Numbered from the stretch's first letter, positions 20,577-32,998 are shown. The stretch: DNA of 64,000 bases from Trichaptum fuscoviolaceum (GCA_910574455.1 CAJSYZ010000006.1:124001-188000); one strand, 5' to 3'. Translations and numbers: made by a program. Notes: generated from the sequence alone by a model not told the origin.

Positions 20577-22812
20577 ATGTCCAGTGAGCCTGAGTTTGAG
20601 TCGAACCCCCTTGTTGGTTCTGACAATAGCTAAATTGTAGATAAAAGGAAACGGTACGATCATGACTCGAAGACAGTTGAGAGACACACATCTGCCCCGT
20701 GGGTGAAATCAAATCATGAAGGTCGAGGCAACGGGCGGCACCGATCGCGCGAGTCGTCATTTCCAGACCGGAGTACAGCGTACGCACATACATCTTTGAA
20801 CAACCCTTCAGCTGGGAGTCATGGCTCTCTTCAAGAACGCATTTTCTCCAGCCCTGCAAGTTCGAGTCCTAATAGCCGACCTCTTGAAGATCGCATTTCT
20901 GCCGGCCCTCCAAAACGGAGTCGTGGTAGCCAACGTCTTCAAGATCGCATTTCAACTCAGAGTCCTAGTAGCCACCATCACAATGAACCTGAAGGTACTC
21001 CTGCCAGTGACAGCAAAAGGCGTAAAGTTGAGAAGGATGACGAAACGCCGAGTCATCGGGCACCGTTCCCGGTATCTGTTCCACCACCATCAAGGCCACC
21101 ATCATCACTGCCCGATAATGTGAGTGGCGTCACGGGACCTGGCAGTTTTGTCCAAACACCTGTCACTGGCGGAGATCGCGGAGATACTATAGGTGAACTG
21201 CTTAAAAATATGGCACAAAGTGCTTCGCACACTGGCATAGAAGGCAACGAGTCGGTTCGCTCGACTTCAGGCCATCCAGGCCTTTCATCGGATGATAGGA
21301 TTGCGAGTTTGGAGGGTCAGGTTGTTACAATGAACAAAACTCTTCGCAAGATATCTTCTTATGTCGATCTCTTGACTAGTAATGTTGCTGGGGTAAGTAA
21401 TAGGATCATGTTTCGAAAAAGAACGTCTAATAACCTACGCTTGTTAGTCACGGGCAGCAGGCGACGCTGTTAGAGTAAGGAAGACCTTGGATAGTCTAAG
21501 GTTCTTCTTCATGGAATCCTCCGCAATTGTCCTTGGGTTCAAAGATTCGGACATACAGGAATGCCTTGACAGACGGAGCACTGAAGATCCCTTCGGTTCC
21601 TACTACTTCGAGGTGAACGATGGCGCGTTTCAGAATATCATGAATAGATACTACCGACTTCATTCTCGCAACGGCTCGGAAGGTCTTAGAGAACTGCTAT
21701 CTCAATATGGACATTATAGAGAAGAGAAGGCAGAAGAGTTTTTCGCAGTATTGAACTCATATGATAGGGATGCCGAAAATCTTAAGGCTTTCCAATTCTT
21801 CATACCGCTCTTCCAGGCCTACTACGACGTAATCTACGAACTCATCGCAATCATTGACGCCGATCTCCAAAGAATGTCATTCGACATCTCTAAGATTTTC
21901 GTGGCTCAATCTCAGCCTCCCAATCGTTGTTGTCCTGATCTTCGGCCCCTGACATTGAGGCCATTCTATCAACCGATATCGGAAGCAGGGAGTTTGCAAT
22001 CGAAATACAATACGCCTGCGGTTAGACAGCTTCATTTTCAGCCCCAGCAAACTGAGGTCAATCAAATGCTACTACAGTTTGACAACACGCAGAAATCTTG
22101 GGAAATGGCGATTAATCTGTGCAATATTCACGACGCATTCTTCCAGAGGAGGGATGCATTTGCTGTTACCTCCAACGACTATGCAATTATTTTCGAGGCA
22201 AGAGATATTCTGGAGCTTTTGGAAAACGCCGAAGCAGCAATTTTGGCAGATAATTCTGCTGACAAGATTCAATATTGCTTCCAGGAATTGTATTATCTTC
22301 AGAGGAGATTGATAGGAGCGCTTAGGATTGTCAAGAGATGGTTGCAAATTGCCTCCACAAAGGGTCTTTTCGATGTCGTCATGCAGAATGGGAAAGGCGT
22401 GGTCATAAAAGGGCTCTTAAACAAGATCATACATCAAGGGCAGGAGTCGACTGATGCTGTCCTTGATTCTATTGATATGTTAGCAGCCTATAACAAGGAC
22501 GAATTGGAGGCCTATCATACGAACTTGAAGGGCAAGGGGAAGGAAAGACAGGACACGGCAGCATCGACGTCAGCAGGGTCCTTAGATAGCCAGACGACTC
22601 GAACAACTTTCTTGCAGGAGGCGGACATGCACAGATACCAAATGTATCTGATGGAGGCGGTGTGCTCGTCATTCAATAGACAAACCCCGAAGGGCATCAC
22701 GATGAAAATTGATATTAAAGAAGTTCTAGGGTATCGCAATTATTTAGAATTGGCGATAAAGTCAAAGGATGACTCCAAGCCTTCAAGTCCTCAAGGTCGC
22801 CTCAACTACTAG
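20577..22812 (+). CDS. 707-residue protein of unknown function beside Plavaka
   Basis: I infer three exons: a 7-nt first exon ATGTCCA (20577-20583), 20641-21392, and 21448-22812, with GT..AG introns of 57 and 55 nt. All phases agree. The first ~230 residues are Ser/Pro/Arg-rich and presumably disordered. They contain three copies of an L-x-[DE]-R-I unit (SLQERIF, PLEDRIS, RLQDRIS) and a basic SKRRKVEKDDE stretch like a nuclear signal. A short coiled coil (DRIASLEGQVVTMNKTLRKI) follows, then about 450 mostly helical residues with no motif I recognise. It runs toward the transposase gene, with 233 bp between their stop codons, and may be an accessory gene of the element. The mini-exon start is inferred. 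Confidence 0.6.
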
Positions 22813-23045
22813 CCGAATTAGCCCTCTCGTAGGTGGTGGGTTGACAATGGACACAGTATGCTTGCATCTCCAGTTTCTCCTTTTGTTGCTTTGAGATTTG
22901 TTGATAATTATATTACCTCGAACAATGAATACCATGATGTCGTCGCCGCTGGCTCTGGCAATGTAAACTGTACAACAAGTCTCAATACACTTTGTAGTAC
23001 TATGTGGCAACTTGAATGTGCTAACGGAAGAGTTTAACTTAGTAA

Positions 23046-26000
23046 TTATTGTCTAGCTTCGTACAGTGTTTGGTGCATGTGCATGTCAGCAAATCGGTTA
23101 ACATAGAATCTATCATAAAAATCCAGGGTCTCCTCAGGTGTCAATGACTTTGGAGGACATTCATCACCCTTCGGAACCCCCAGGAGGTGGGCCAAACGGA
23201 GGATGTCCCCTACATCTATCACAGATTGCTTCGGAGCCTTGCAGTCGCGGTGATAGCGACATCTGCCACTGGCATTCACTCCAGTACAGCATCCGACACA
23301 GGTGGTAGAGCTCTCTAACTCATACTCCGGTTCGACTATCCACATTCTTGTTTTCAGGTCGGGTGAATCTCCAACACGCTTGAAAAATTGGACGAGAGCG
23401 CAGTCCTGACGTTCCCCTTTAGCGGTGAAGGAAAAAAGAAGCATAACCCGGGCAACTCTCATTCCTGCAAACCCCTTTATGCAGGAGCTAACTCGAACAA
23501 GGACTGCATCACGTCTTGCTTTTCCGCGCCAAGAGGGATTGGACCTGATCGCCTCCCTCATTGCTTGTTCTATAGGGATCGATTCGCCATGGTAGGCAAA
23601 GAAAGCAGTGGCTGAATGGAATATTGAAAAGTCATTGCTTGTGTCCAATTCAACTGCTGGTTGGGCTCTGCCAGAGGAGCCCCTTGAGTTGGAGATGTGA
23701 TTCTCGTACTTGTTGAATAAGTATTTTTTTATGAGCTGTCGGAGCTGTCGGAGCTCTGGATGACCTTTTATCGCCGCAAGCGTGTTGAGCTGTTTAGGAT
23801 ACACCTTACTGGACTCTGCAAGGATGACAACAAAGAAGTCAGATGTGCAACACCAAAGCATGGGTTACTGTCGAGATCCCGGGCTCCTTTTCTCATTTCC
23901 CGCACTTTCCCGCCAAGGATCCCGACATGAGCAGACAAACCCGCGGGGAGAATCCCGCCATATGATTCCCCGCGCGAAACCTCATTCCCGAATCGCACGA
24001 TCCCATGCTCACGTGACTTATCCCGCACCACCGTCCCGGCAACCATGCACGCATACACACACTCATTTACGACGACCCGCCACGGCACACGTACATTCAC
24101 TTATCAACATACGCTCATTAATCCGTTAGTACCTCAAGGTGACGACCTGCAACAGTCTGGCATACCTAGTCTGGCTAGTCGCGGCCCCGGACCGGACGCT
24201 GACGTCCACGGACAGGCCGTAGCCATCTGGAGAGACGGGATAGACATGCCTAGCAGTGCGGTCGTAGCATGTATCGTTTGTAGTAGATAGGTGCGCATTG
24301 CGCAAGGACACTTAGCGTAGATTAACTATACAGTCTTTACGAAGTAGATAAATAGCTGTAGGCATCGTAAGGAGCACCCCACTTTTGACCTCTTGTGGAG
24401 TGCTTCCTTAGGTGTGATCTCTCTCTTTTCTCCTGTGTAGTTAGTTGCGCAATACTTACTTGTGGAGTGCTTCCTTAGGGATCCGCTTACTTGACGTTCA
24501 AAGCAGTGAAGAGTCCCAGCTGGCCTTGAGAATCCCGCGACGCGCCTGGATAGAATCCCGCGCGTTTCCCGCCTGAATTCCCACGCTCGTTCCCAGTCGC
24601 GAATCCAGATTCCCGAACGCGGGTTCCTGTCGCGAATTCCAGTTTCCCGAAACTGTTTCCCGCTACAATTCCCGACGGTCGTAACAGTTACCAAGTAATA
24701 CCCACGTTGCTTGGAAGCCATTAAGATCAAGCTCAAAGGGTCATTTCTGCCACCCAAGCGGATCTGGCGTTCAGCATGTAGTATGCCATGAACCGCAAGA
24801 TGATGTGGCCCATACACTATGTTTTCGGGATCTTCCAGGTCTGCAATTTCGTTGAGTTCATTATTGCCCACAATGTCATCGAAGAAGTCCTCTGTATCAT
24901 CAGCTGCGCCAGCTACGGGTGTATCATGATGGTGCATCTGCTCCTTCCGAATTCGGGTCCTCTCAGCGTCATCTGTCTCCGACTCTGACATATTCCTGCG
25001 CAGAACATCTTGCAAAGCTCTCCATGAAGCCTCAGCCAGAGGACTTTCCAGCATTCCACGCCTCTTGAAGTCTGCCCTCGATGCAATAAGTTTACTGAGA
25101 CGTTGGTTTGCTGTGATCATCTGACCCAAAGGATCATTTCTGTTTGAGCGTCGCCACGTTTCCTTGACCGCGTAAATGTGTTTATTCTCTGTGATTGATG
25201 AGCACAGCCCGCTTGGTGCAGCGAAGAGAGGGATCATTGTAGGATAGTGAATCATGGCATGCTGTCGTGGAAGTGAGAAGTTATCCCGGATGCCCTTAGC
25301 TATGAATATTTTGCGATATTGATGATAGTGATCCAGAGAGGCTTTAATCTGATCAAGAGTTGAGGCTGTAATCGTGTACCGACGCACAAGGTAACAGAAG
25401 TCCAGAAATGCACTCAATGCGTGAACTATATCATCATGTACAATGCCCACAATAGCCGGAAGATACACCTAGTAAGCGGATTGCATCAGATATCAAAACC
25501 ACCACCTCAAACAAGATCATGATGAAAATACCACATACTTTCATAAGTGCCTTTGAATCATTACCTGTCCATTGCTTGAAGCCTCGACCTTCGGGAAATC
25601 TGCGAAGTCCGGGAAAAGGAGCAGCAACTCTGATTCTACGTGAAAGTTAGCAATGGTATTCACACGACTTGTAAGGGAATAGTACCTTTTATCCACAATA
25701 TCCAGCTCTGTTGTGGTCATGCTCTGGCAAATCCACTCGACAAGATGATCCTTGAACACGCCTTTGATGATTTGGTGCAGTAAGTCTGGAGAAATGAGAT
25801 CGCATATATCTGCACGCGGAAAATCATTGGTGAAGGGCTACGGGACATAGTTCAAGTTGCGGTAAGTGCATCTAATGGACAACTTGAAGTTGGAACACAT
25901 ACGACGATATCTTGGTGGAACCCATACTCCTTACGAATTGTGGCTCTACTTATGCTATTGTCATCCACCTGTTCTATCAATCGTTCGTGCAGCTCTTTTG

Positions 26001-27858
26001 TTCGAGGATTTGTAACAAATTCCGGATTATCTAGGTTCTTGTGAGGTGCTGTACATCTATATAGTAGCCGCATTAAGCCATTTCCTCGAACTCAAGTCGG
26101 ATGTGATTTTTGGAAAGGACAATACTTACTTGCAGCACCATCCAGTGCATATTGCGCATAGACTCACCTGTTCCGGATAATCGGCTATATACGAGCCGAG
26201 TCCGAGAACCGACCTACGCAAGTGACCATCAGGGCACCGGAAAATGGTTTGTTCGTTGTTTATGGACAATGCGCTCTTCAGTGGTCTCAAGATTCTCGAT
26301 ATAGATGAATGAAAGACTTGATGTCGAAAGCGGCGGAATTCATCCGACTTTTCGTACTGCCGTTCAGCTGCAAAGCATCAGAACACAAATGGATAGCTCA
26401 GTTTTTGACACACACTCTTTGGTATTGCTAGAAATGCTACGAGCTGGACTGTATTCAACTTTTGGGACCACCGGGCCTTGTTAGATACATTTCCTATTGA
26501 GAGATATAACGGATAATATTCGTTGTTGCCAGTTCCAACGGAAACTGTTGTCTTGTCACTCCCTAAAATTACCGGAACGAACATGGACCCATGAACTGCT
26601 TTATCTTCGGCGTAGATTTTGTTCTAAGTCAAGGATAATCAGTACACTTCCTCCAACTTCGAATGCTGCATGATTCATGACTTACAGCCTGTTCCCAAGC
26701 AAAATTTCCGGACATGTAGTTTCTGAAGACTCGTTCTTTGTTGTCATCAGAGTCCTCTTTCGGCTGATACTCACGAAACGGGACATAGTCGAATTCGCCT
26801 TCCAACGCCGGATTGTCCACCAAATTCCGAATCACTTCCAAAGGATCCCGATACCATACATCATATTCTTTCCTCTTCCATGACTCGGTGTTCTCGTTTG
26901 TTGCCTTTTGGCTATGATCGTTCGTGTAGAAGTTACTAAAGGATTTCCAAGACACATCACCGACTTTCGTAGCATCAATGGCGTTATACATTTTTTGCGC
27001 ATCTCCATCGAGTAGCGTACTAGTTGAACCCAGATCCAAGTCATCGTCAGGCAATGTCGCATCCAATTCGGAACATCCGCAAGATTTTACATTCTCCGCC
27101 TCCTGAATCAGCTGATAAGCCTTCATGATTCCCAGAAGCTTTGTTATGTTCCCAGCAGACATTTGCTCTTCCCGATAGAGAAAATCTGCGAGCTCAAAAT
27201 CTGCTCGGCACGAATATGGAAACCAGTCATTTGACGCAGATTCGTTTCGCGGAGCGGGTGAGTCTTCGTATTCTAAGAAGTTCCCTTCTGCATCGCATGG
27301 AGTGGCTGCACAATGTTTGGTGTCAAAATGCTACAGTAAACCGGGAACAATTGATTTGGCGCACACCATTCAAGTATCTGTGATACACCTTCAAGTTATC
27401 CTCGCTCTCCTTATAATCTCCAATGTCGGAATCCAAGTCTTCAGAACGGCCACTGTCACTTCCGGTGACAGAATGGGACAGAGAATCAGGTCTGTCCAAA
27501 TCTTGAAGCAGCTCGTCTCGGCCTATACTGAGCATCGAGATATCCTGTGTAAGCATGGAAATATCGTAATCGTAGGAGTCAGAGCCGCTCTCAAGATGAC
27601 CCTCTGATGGAAGTTCGGACGACCTCGAGGCAGGAGAGCTTCAAGTTGAGGACTTGGAGCTCGTATGGGTCGAATAGGTGATGATTCATATTCATGACCA
27701 CAGGCAGAAGAATTTGCCAAGAATGACGTCGGATGAGCTGAATATTCATGTCTTGCTCTTCCAGATTGACTCTTGAACATCCTACTACAGCCGGGCAAGG
27801 TGCATCGAATAGTTGGTGGAAAATGAAAGGGATCGTGCTTTTTCCGTGTCGCTGGCAT
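23046..27858 (-). CDS. Plavaka-type transposase
   Basis: A multi-exon gene with intron ends and frames that fit the Plavaka family of Agaricomycete CACTA-like transposases. The start MPATRKKHDPFHFPP leads into a C2H2 finger (C-x4-C-x12-H-x4-H). Next come ATPCDAEGNFLEYEDSP, joined across a 61-nt intron at 27306-27366, and ADFELADFLYREEQMS. Then NYMSGNFAWEQA and FVPVILGSDKTTVSVGTG...EYYPLYLSIGN, and KQWTGNDSKALMK-VYLPAIVGI. HALSAFLDFCYLVRR, SLPRQHAMIHY, APSGLCSSITENKHI and the terminal FYVNRFADMHMH complete it. Between about 27640 and 27600 the frame shifts, or an intron with a poor donor is used. An 818-bp LTR lies in the last intron. Function: cut-and-paste transposition. Probably close to intact, though activity is uncertain. 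Confidence 0.85.
23869..24686 (-). mobile_element. Solo LTR (818 bp) inside a Plavaka intron
   Basis: In element orientation (minus strand) it begins TGTTACGACC and ends GGGATCTCGACA. It is flanked by the 5-bp direct repeat GTTAC (23864-23868 and 24687-24691). It carries two copies of TGTGGAGTGCTTCCTTAGG (near 24393 and 24460), the counterpart of the repeat in the 2528-bp LTR. On the transposase strand the duplicated 5 bp read GTAAC and coincide with the 5' splice donor. The intron acceptor (CTTGCAG) survives near 23813, so coding exons are untouched. Confidence 0.82.
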
Positions 27859-27859
27859 C

Positions 27860-28023
27860 AACTTGAATGTAACCTCAGTAGTAGTACACGTCGACAATTG
27901 GGACTCACAGCTGAGCCTCACTGGCACTGGCAGGCTGCTAGCACTGGCAGTGACTCGGACTCGGAGTGCCAGTGAACTTGAACCTGAGTTAAAATTAGTC
28001 ATAGAGTAGTCACGGTAGTAGTG
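27860..28023 (-). repeat. Candidate 5' terminus of the Plavaka element
   Basis: Read on the minus strand it starts CACTACTACCGTGACTACTC (28023 downward) and continues with CACTGGCA and GAGTCGGAC-type repeats up to the transposase start. CACTA-like ends fit the family. No convincing matching left end or target duplication was found. Confidence 0.4.
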
Positions 28024-28130
28024 GGCGTAAATTTTCAACTTGTCTAAGATAGACGCCCCCGCCTCCCTGATCTTGAACTTGCACCTTCGACACATCTTAT
28101 CATCATACAAGTCTCAAAACACTGCACAAA

Positions 28131-31100
28131 ATGTCAACTCAAAGACAGACAAGGGCTAAGAACAGGGAAAAGCACCCCGGAGCAGTTGTTGACCAACTCA
28201 GAACAAGACGAACACAGGAGGAGATATTGCGGGAGAAGGAAGAAAAAGAGAAGAGGAAAGTACGGCAGGCAGAAAGGCGGGATGAGGCATTGAAGGAGAA
28301 GGAAGAGAAGGAAAAGCAGAAGGAAGAGCGGACAGCTTTCCGCAGAGCTGCGGCCCAGCAAGTCGCGGTTGCGAAAGAGAGAAAAAAACTCGCTGCGGAG
28401 CAAAAACGGGCAGCAAAAGAACAAGAGGCAGCTGACAAGGTTCGCAAGAAGGTGACTGCAGCAGAGAACCAAGAAGCAGCGATGCTAGAGACCGTAGAGC
28501 TTGAAAACAACTTGTCGAAGGCTCTTGAGACACGCACCCAGATGGGCTCAACAGTGCCCAAACTCACTGGCAAATGTGGACGTAGAAAGCCAAAAGGCGA
28601 ATCTAGTTGTAAGTCTTCAACTTTAGATCAGTGATGACACAGATTTGAACTGGCATAAACAGACTCAAAGAACGATGTTAAAGACATATCGGATTGTGAA
28701 GATGGACACAACGAAGACTTGGATATTCGTGAGTAACATTACCTATACATTTTCAGACGATCTCAAAGCTTGGAGGTTGAGCCCTGTGACTCACGTTAAT
28801 GCGAAGCAGCGAGTATGGATGAGCCAAACGGGAAGCCTGCAAAAAAAGCTAGGAAAGAAGACTCCAAAGGTGAACTTCCATTTCGCACACGTGTGCAGAC
28901 CGCAAAGATGTCCAGGTCTGCCGCCACTCCCAGCGACGCATTCTTTCACGCTCCTGCAGGACCGAACGAGAGTCTTTCTGGTGAAGAAGAAACGGACATA
29001 ATAGACTCGCCCGCTACGTCAAGGCGGAACGACAAGACAAAACGCCCTGTCAGGGCGCTTCGCAACACAGATGATTCCACTTTCATCGGTGAAGAGGGTG
29101 GAGGTCTTGAGGTGCCAGTGGCAGGGATAGACTCAGAAAGGATCAATTTGTGAGTTTGAAGTTTGAATCTTGCATTGCGTCTGAATCAGTATCTTGTACT
29201 GTCAAGTCAATGTAATGGTGAGTGCGATTAAACATCATCCCGACTACTACTAGTAGTAGTACTAGATTACTAATGAGCCTGCCACTCAGGCTGCCAGTGT
29301 CACTGCGGTCACGGTGCCAGCGGTTCAAGTTGACCGTGACGCTCCCGGGCCAAGACCCGACTTGGAAGTCCTTCACCTGCAATATTGACGCTCTTGTCCT
29401 TGTTACCACTGTATTATGAGCCTTGCTGACGCAAAGCTACACCAGACACACCATCTCATTGCCAGATGATGAAAACTTAAGTCCCTGGGAGGATGAAGGA
29501 GAAACAATCACCCTTACAAGCTATCATGGTGTAAAAAATAGCACAATCAGTGTGCAACAGAAGGCACATCTTGTCGATTCGGAATCAAATGTTGTGAGTT
29601 GACGGAGCATTAGAATGGCAAATGCAGTCTGAATAACTTGTTTATAGGGCGGAAGCAATCCGAAGAGGCTAACAAGGCCGGCTCAAGCTTGTGTGAGTAC
29701 GACTTATTTCTGTTCGATTCACGTCAGTTACTCCATGACCGTTTGTTCATATCCCTTCGTTATTATTTATCTGCCAACTGCCGTGTCATGAACAGGATGG
29801 AGGTAGCAGCAACCTCAACTCGAAGAAAAGGAAGTTATTGCATGACACTCTTTCCGGGTCGCAGGTTTCAACGGTAAGCGATGTCATATCATTTTTCATT
29901 TTTCATTCTACTAAGCAATCCCTTCCCGTACTCGAGGATAAGAACAACGAGATAAAACCAGGTGGACAGGTGAGTGCCAGACAGCGAAGCACAGTGATCT
30001 TCATTCTATATCCTTCATTGCTGAATTGGTATTTGCATAGGATGCAAACAAGAGGACTGCTAACTCGCAGCTTAGCGCACCGGTAAGTCTATCTTATTTC
30101 AACTTCTCTCGTTCCCCCCTTTATTTATGGTTGTAAGGTGCGATCACTAGCTTTGGAACCCCGTGTACAGGTATGTGTGAGCGTCGATGCACCGTAGGCT
30201 CACTTCCGGTGCTCTCCTGTAGCAACTATTCGTTTCCTTCTTCACTTCGAGTCGATCGCTAATGTGTGCATATGAATAGGACATCACAGTCACAAAGAAC
30301 GGAAAGAGGAAGTCGCCACCAGACACCGACTCTCAGGTTAATGTGGTAATTCTTCTACCTTCACGTGCAATGAATTCCTTCATTTCATGTTTACTTAATT
30401 TGAACCATCTCAATAGGCTAATAAGACTGTCAAGATCAATAAGTCATTGTTGATTGACATGGACACACAGGCCGGTGCCACAGTAAGTGTCAATTCTATG
30501 GTAATTGGCATTTCAAGTTCGTATCTGATCAGGCGGAAAGGACTTGAGTAAGAAGAGGAACCCCTCTGATATTCCTTATCGGCCTGAGGCCGACACGACG
30601 GTAAGTGCTTCTTTTCGATCTGCTCACTTGCCATGGATAACAGCTTTCTGACGTGTTGCAGCCGGAGATTGGATCCGCTACCTTTAATCGCAAGAGGCAG
30701 TTGCTGGTGGCTGATAATGAAGTAAGTGAGAGTCGATTGATACACTCTAAACGTGAGCATTCACCTTCTTTTCTTAATAGTCTGGTGGTCGAAAGATGTT
30801 GTTAGCACCTCGAGCACCGTCGCTTGCAATGACGAGAGCGTCCCGCACCCCCGGACCCGAAGTGATAGTGACTGGGGCTTATCAAGGTCATCGCAAAGTC
30901 TCTCGGACTACTAGCTCAGTTTGTCGAATCAAATTCATTTCTATGACATATTTTGCTGATGTACGTATATGCAGACATCAGTGGGACTTGAGGACAAGGA
31001 TCGAAATGAAGGAAGGGAAGGATCTCGCGTGCCAGGCAGGAAAAGGGCGACGAACCAGTGTCTCCCTCCCGGTACTCAGGCAGGATGGACTCATATTCTA

Positions 31101-32277
31101 TTACCTTCACTATTTCGCGCAGTTGGAAAGTCCGTCACACCATGGCAAACCCCGGACAATAAGCTCATCAGCTCATTGTGGGGGAAAGTGTTTGATTCTG
31201 TGGAACTCATTTACGAAACTCAGTTCGCCGATATCTGTTCTCTAGTTGAGTCATTTTTACTTATTCTCAAATCACTTTACCAAATTGAGATGCAATCCTC
31301 GTATTTCAGGCGGCCCAGAGATGCTCTGATAGCTAGCGCAAGAAGCTGTTTGAGAAAGCTGAGCAATCAGTTGCTAGTTTTATCAGCGGCGAACAATCAA
31401 AGTCAATGCAAAACGAAGCAATTGTGAAGATGTTGCAGACGCTAGTTGACAAGAAGAAAGCCGAACCGTTTCTATGGGAAAGCTGGTATAGTATGGAGAG
31501 GGTAAGTAAAAGAGTATTTATTGTTGCATTTTGTGTCCATGCATTGACCCTAAATGTACAGAAGCAAGGACTGTTCTGCTCTGACCTTGTGGTCTCAGTG
31601 TTGTCCGTACACATTGTCTTGGCCATGGGTCGGCATAAAATACTGGACAGAAACACCATAGGAAAGCCTATTGGTGCCCTCGCCCTTGCGGCAACAGCGG
31701 TATCTACTTTTTTCAGCACTTATATTGTCCTTATTCGCTGATCTTCCCATGGATAGGTCAAGGTTGCCATTGATAAACAGGTGGCTCGGTTGCAAAATAT
31801 CAAAGAAGAACTTGGCGGCGCTGAGTGGTATTTCACTAGCGCTCTGTGGCAGCCTCATACGGACGACTATGTTAACTTGTAGTCGAATCCCTCTTTCTTC
31901 ACTGAATCAAACTGGGAAAAGGTTCGATCCCGCCTCCTAGCTTACGATGCCAGTACAGATATCGATACGAGAAAGAACACCGAACTTGTTGGATCGGGTA
32001 TCACTGGCAGGGACTTTTCCTTGTATTTTGACGTTGTAGATGCAGATTCGACCTGCGAGAAAGCGTATGACGAAGGCGCTGATAATTGGGAAGACGGAAC
32101 CGACGGAACCGATGATAAGGGCGAAGAGCGTGAGGGGGCTGAGTATAGAGGCGAGGTGGAAGGTGATGCAGAGGACGAGCATGCTAATGCTGAGGGTGAC
32201 GACAACCTGAGCGAGAGCGGGGACGAGGGTGTTGACAAGATTGAGGGCGAGGGCGAGGGCGAGGGCGAGGGCGAGGG

Positions 32278-32312
<35 letters not shown>

Positions 32313-32560
32313 ATTTAGGTGGAGATGGTGATCATGAGGAGGACGACGCTTCAAAATGGGATTCGGCTACGGACTGCGTAGACTTCTAAGGGCAAATCGA
32401 TCACTGGTGAGCCTCTTCTTTTCGTTTCTGTCCGTGCGCTCAATATTATATTACCATCGACTTGCAGAGCAGCCTTCGTTTCTACTGGTACGCCAAAGAA
32501 CATGCAGAATTGAAGGCACGGCAGCGAAATGTGGCCTGCCACTGCCCGTCACGGCAGAGG
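28131..32560 (+). CDS. Many-exon gene: basic coiled coil, micro-exon array, DUF6532-like domain, acidic tail
   Basis: The first exon (28131-about 28609) encodes a charged coiled coil rich in E/K/R/A (REKEEKEKRKVRQAERRDEA...). A run of 33-78-nt exons follows (29648-30721). Then comes a domain with PWQTPDNKLISSLWGKVF, QNEAIVKMLQTLVDKKKAEPFLWESWY, KQGLFCSDLVVSVLSVHI and GKPIGALALAATAV-KVAIDKQ, which resembles the uncharacterised DUF6532 of Agaricomycetes. It continues FFTESNWEKVRSRLLAYD and ends in an acidic tail with a (Gly-Glu)n run. The last part may be spliced to 32468-32580 (LRFYWYAKEHAELKARQR). Exact exon joins are uncertain, and two places (about 30533 and 31855-31880) do not keep frame in an obvious way, so the copy may be damaged. 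Starts 272 bp from the divergent transposase. Confidence 0.55.
29648..30960 (+). repeat. Tandem exon-intron array (about ten units, ~126-bp spacing)
   Basis: Successive exons start near 29648, 29796, 29916, 30041, 30138, 30280, 30417, 30533, 30662 and 30781, each followed by a GTAAGT/GTGAGT-like donor. Most encode a short segment with a basic K/R cluster (SNPKR, NSKKRK, DANKR, NGKRK, SKKRNPS, FNRKR). The unit at 30138 is the weakest. Confidence 0.6.
32239..32302 (+). repeat. GAGGGC hexanucleotide microsatellite
   Basis: About nine copies of GAGGGC in phase with the acidic frame, encoding alternating Glu-Gly. Confidence 0.9.
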
Positions 32561-32639
32561 TTCGGGATAATGTCGTGGCGGATCCCATGATAGCGACTGC
32601 TATGCTTAGTCTTGTGTAAATGACTGATGTACTTGAACG

Positions 32640-32998
32640 CTGAGGCACTGATAGCTACATAATGTTGTCTTATATATTTCTGATGCAATGAAATACTTGG
32701 ATCGTTCTTATGCACTTAGACTCTTGAGCACTGCAATTCGTCTTACAACACTTGTCTACTGCTGTAATTAAAGGATGATACACTGGAGCACTGGGGTGCT
32801 GAATGCCTGAAACACTTAGAGCACTGATTCAGCCATCTTTCCTTATTTAAGCCAGCCCACACTTATTTCAGCCAACTTGTCCTGAATAATGGGAGGACAT
32901 GCATGAATAAGTAAAGCTTGCCTTATTTAAGACTTCAGTCTCTCAGGACGTTTAAGTAACACTTAAGTCACTTTCAGCAGAAAGTAGTTTCCCTGATG
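32640..32998 (-). repeat. Right terminal/subterminal repeat region of the large element
   Basis: Ends in AGTTTCCCTGATG (32986-32998), the inverse of the left end at 12413. Contains CCTTATTTAAG twice, TGAATGCCTGAAACAC and GAGCACTG words, matching the left side in inverted orientation. Confidence 0.5.

Noticed and set aside
31921..31937. GGTTCGATCCCGCC as a tRNA B box
   Set aside because: It lies inside a coding exon (NWEKVRSRLL) and has no matching A box.
12411..32998. CRISPR-like or viral element
   Set aside because: Spacer-repeat structure, capsid or polymerase genes are absent; repeats are subterminal transposon words.
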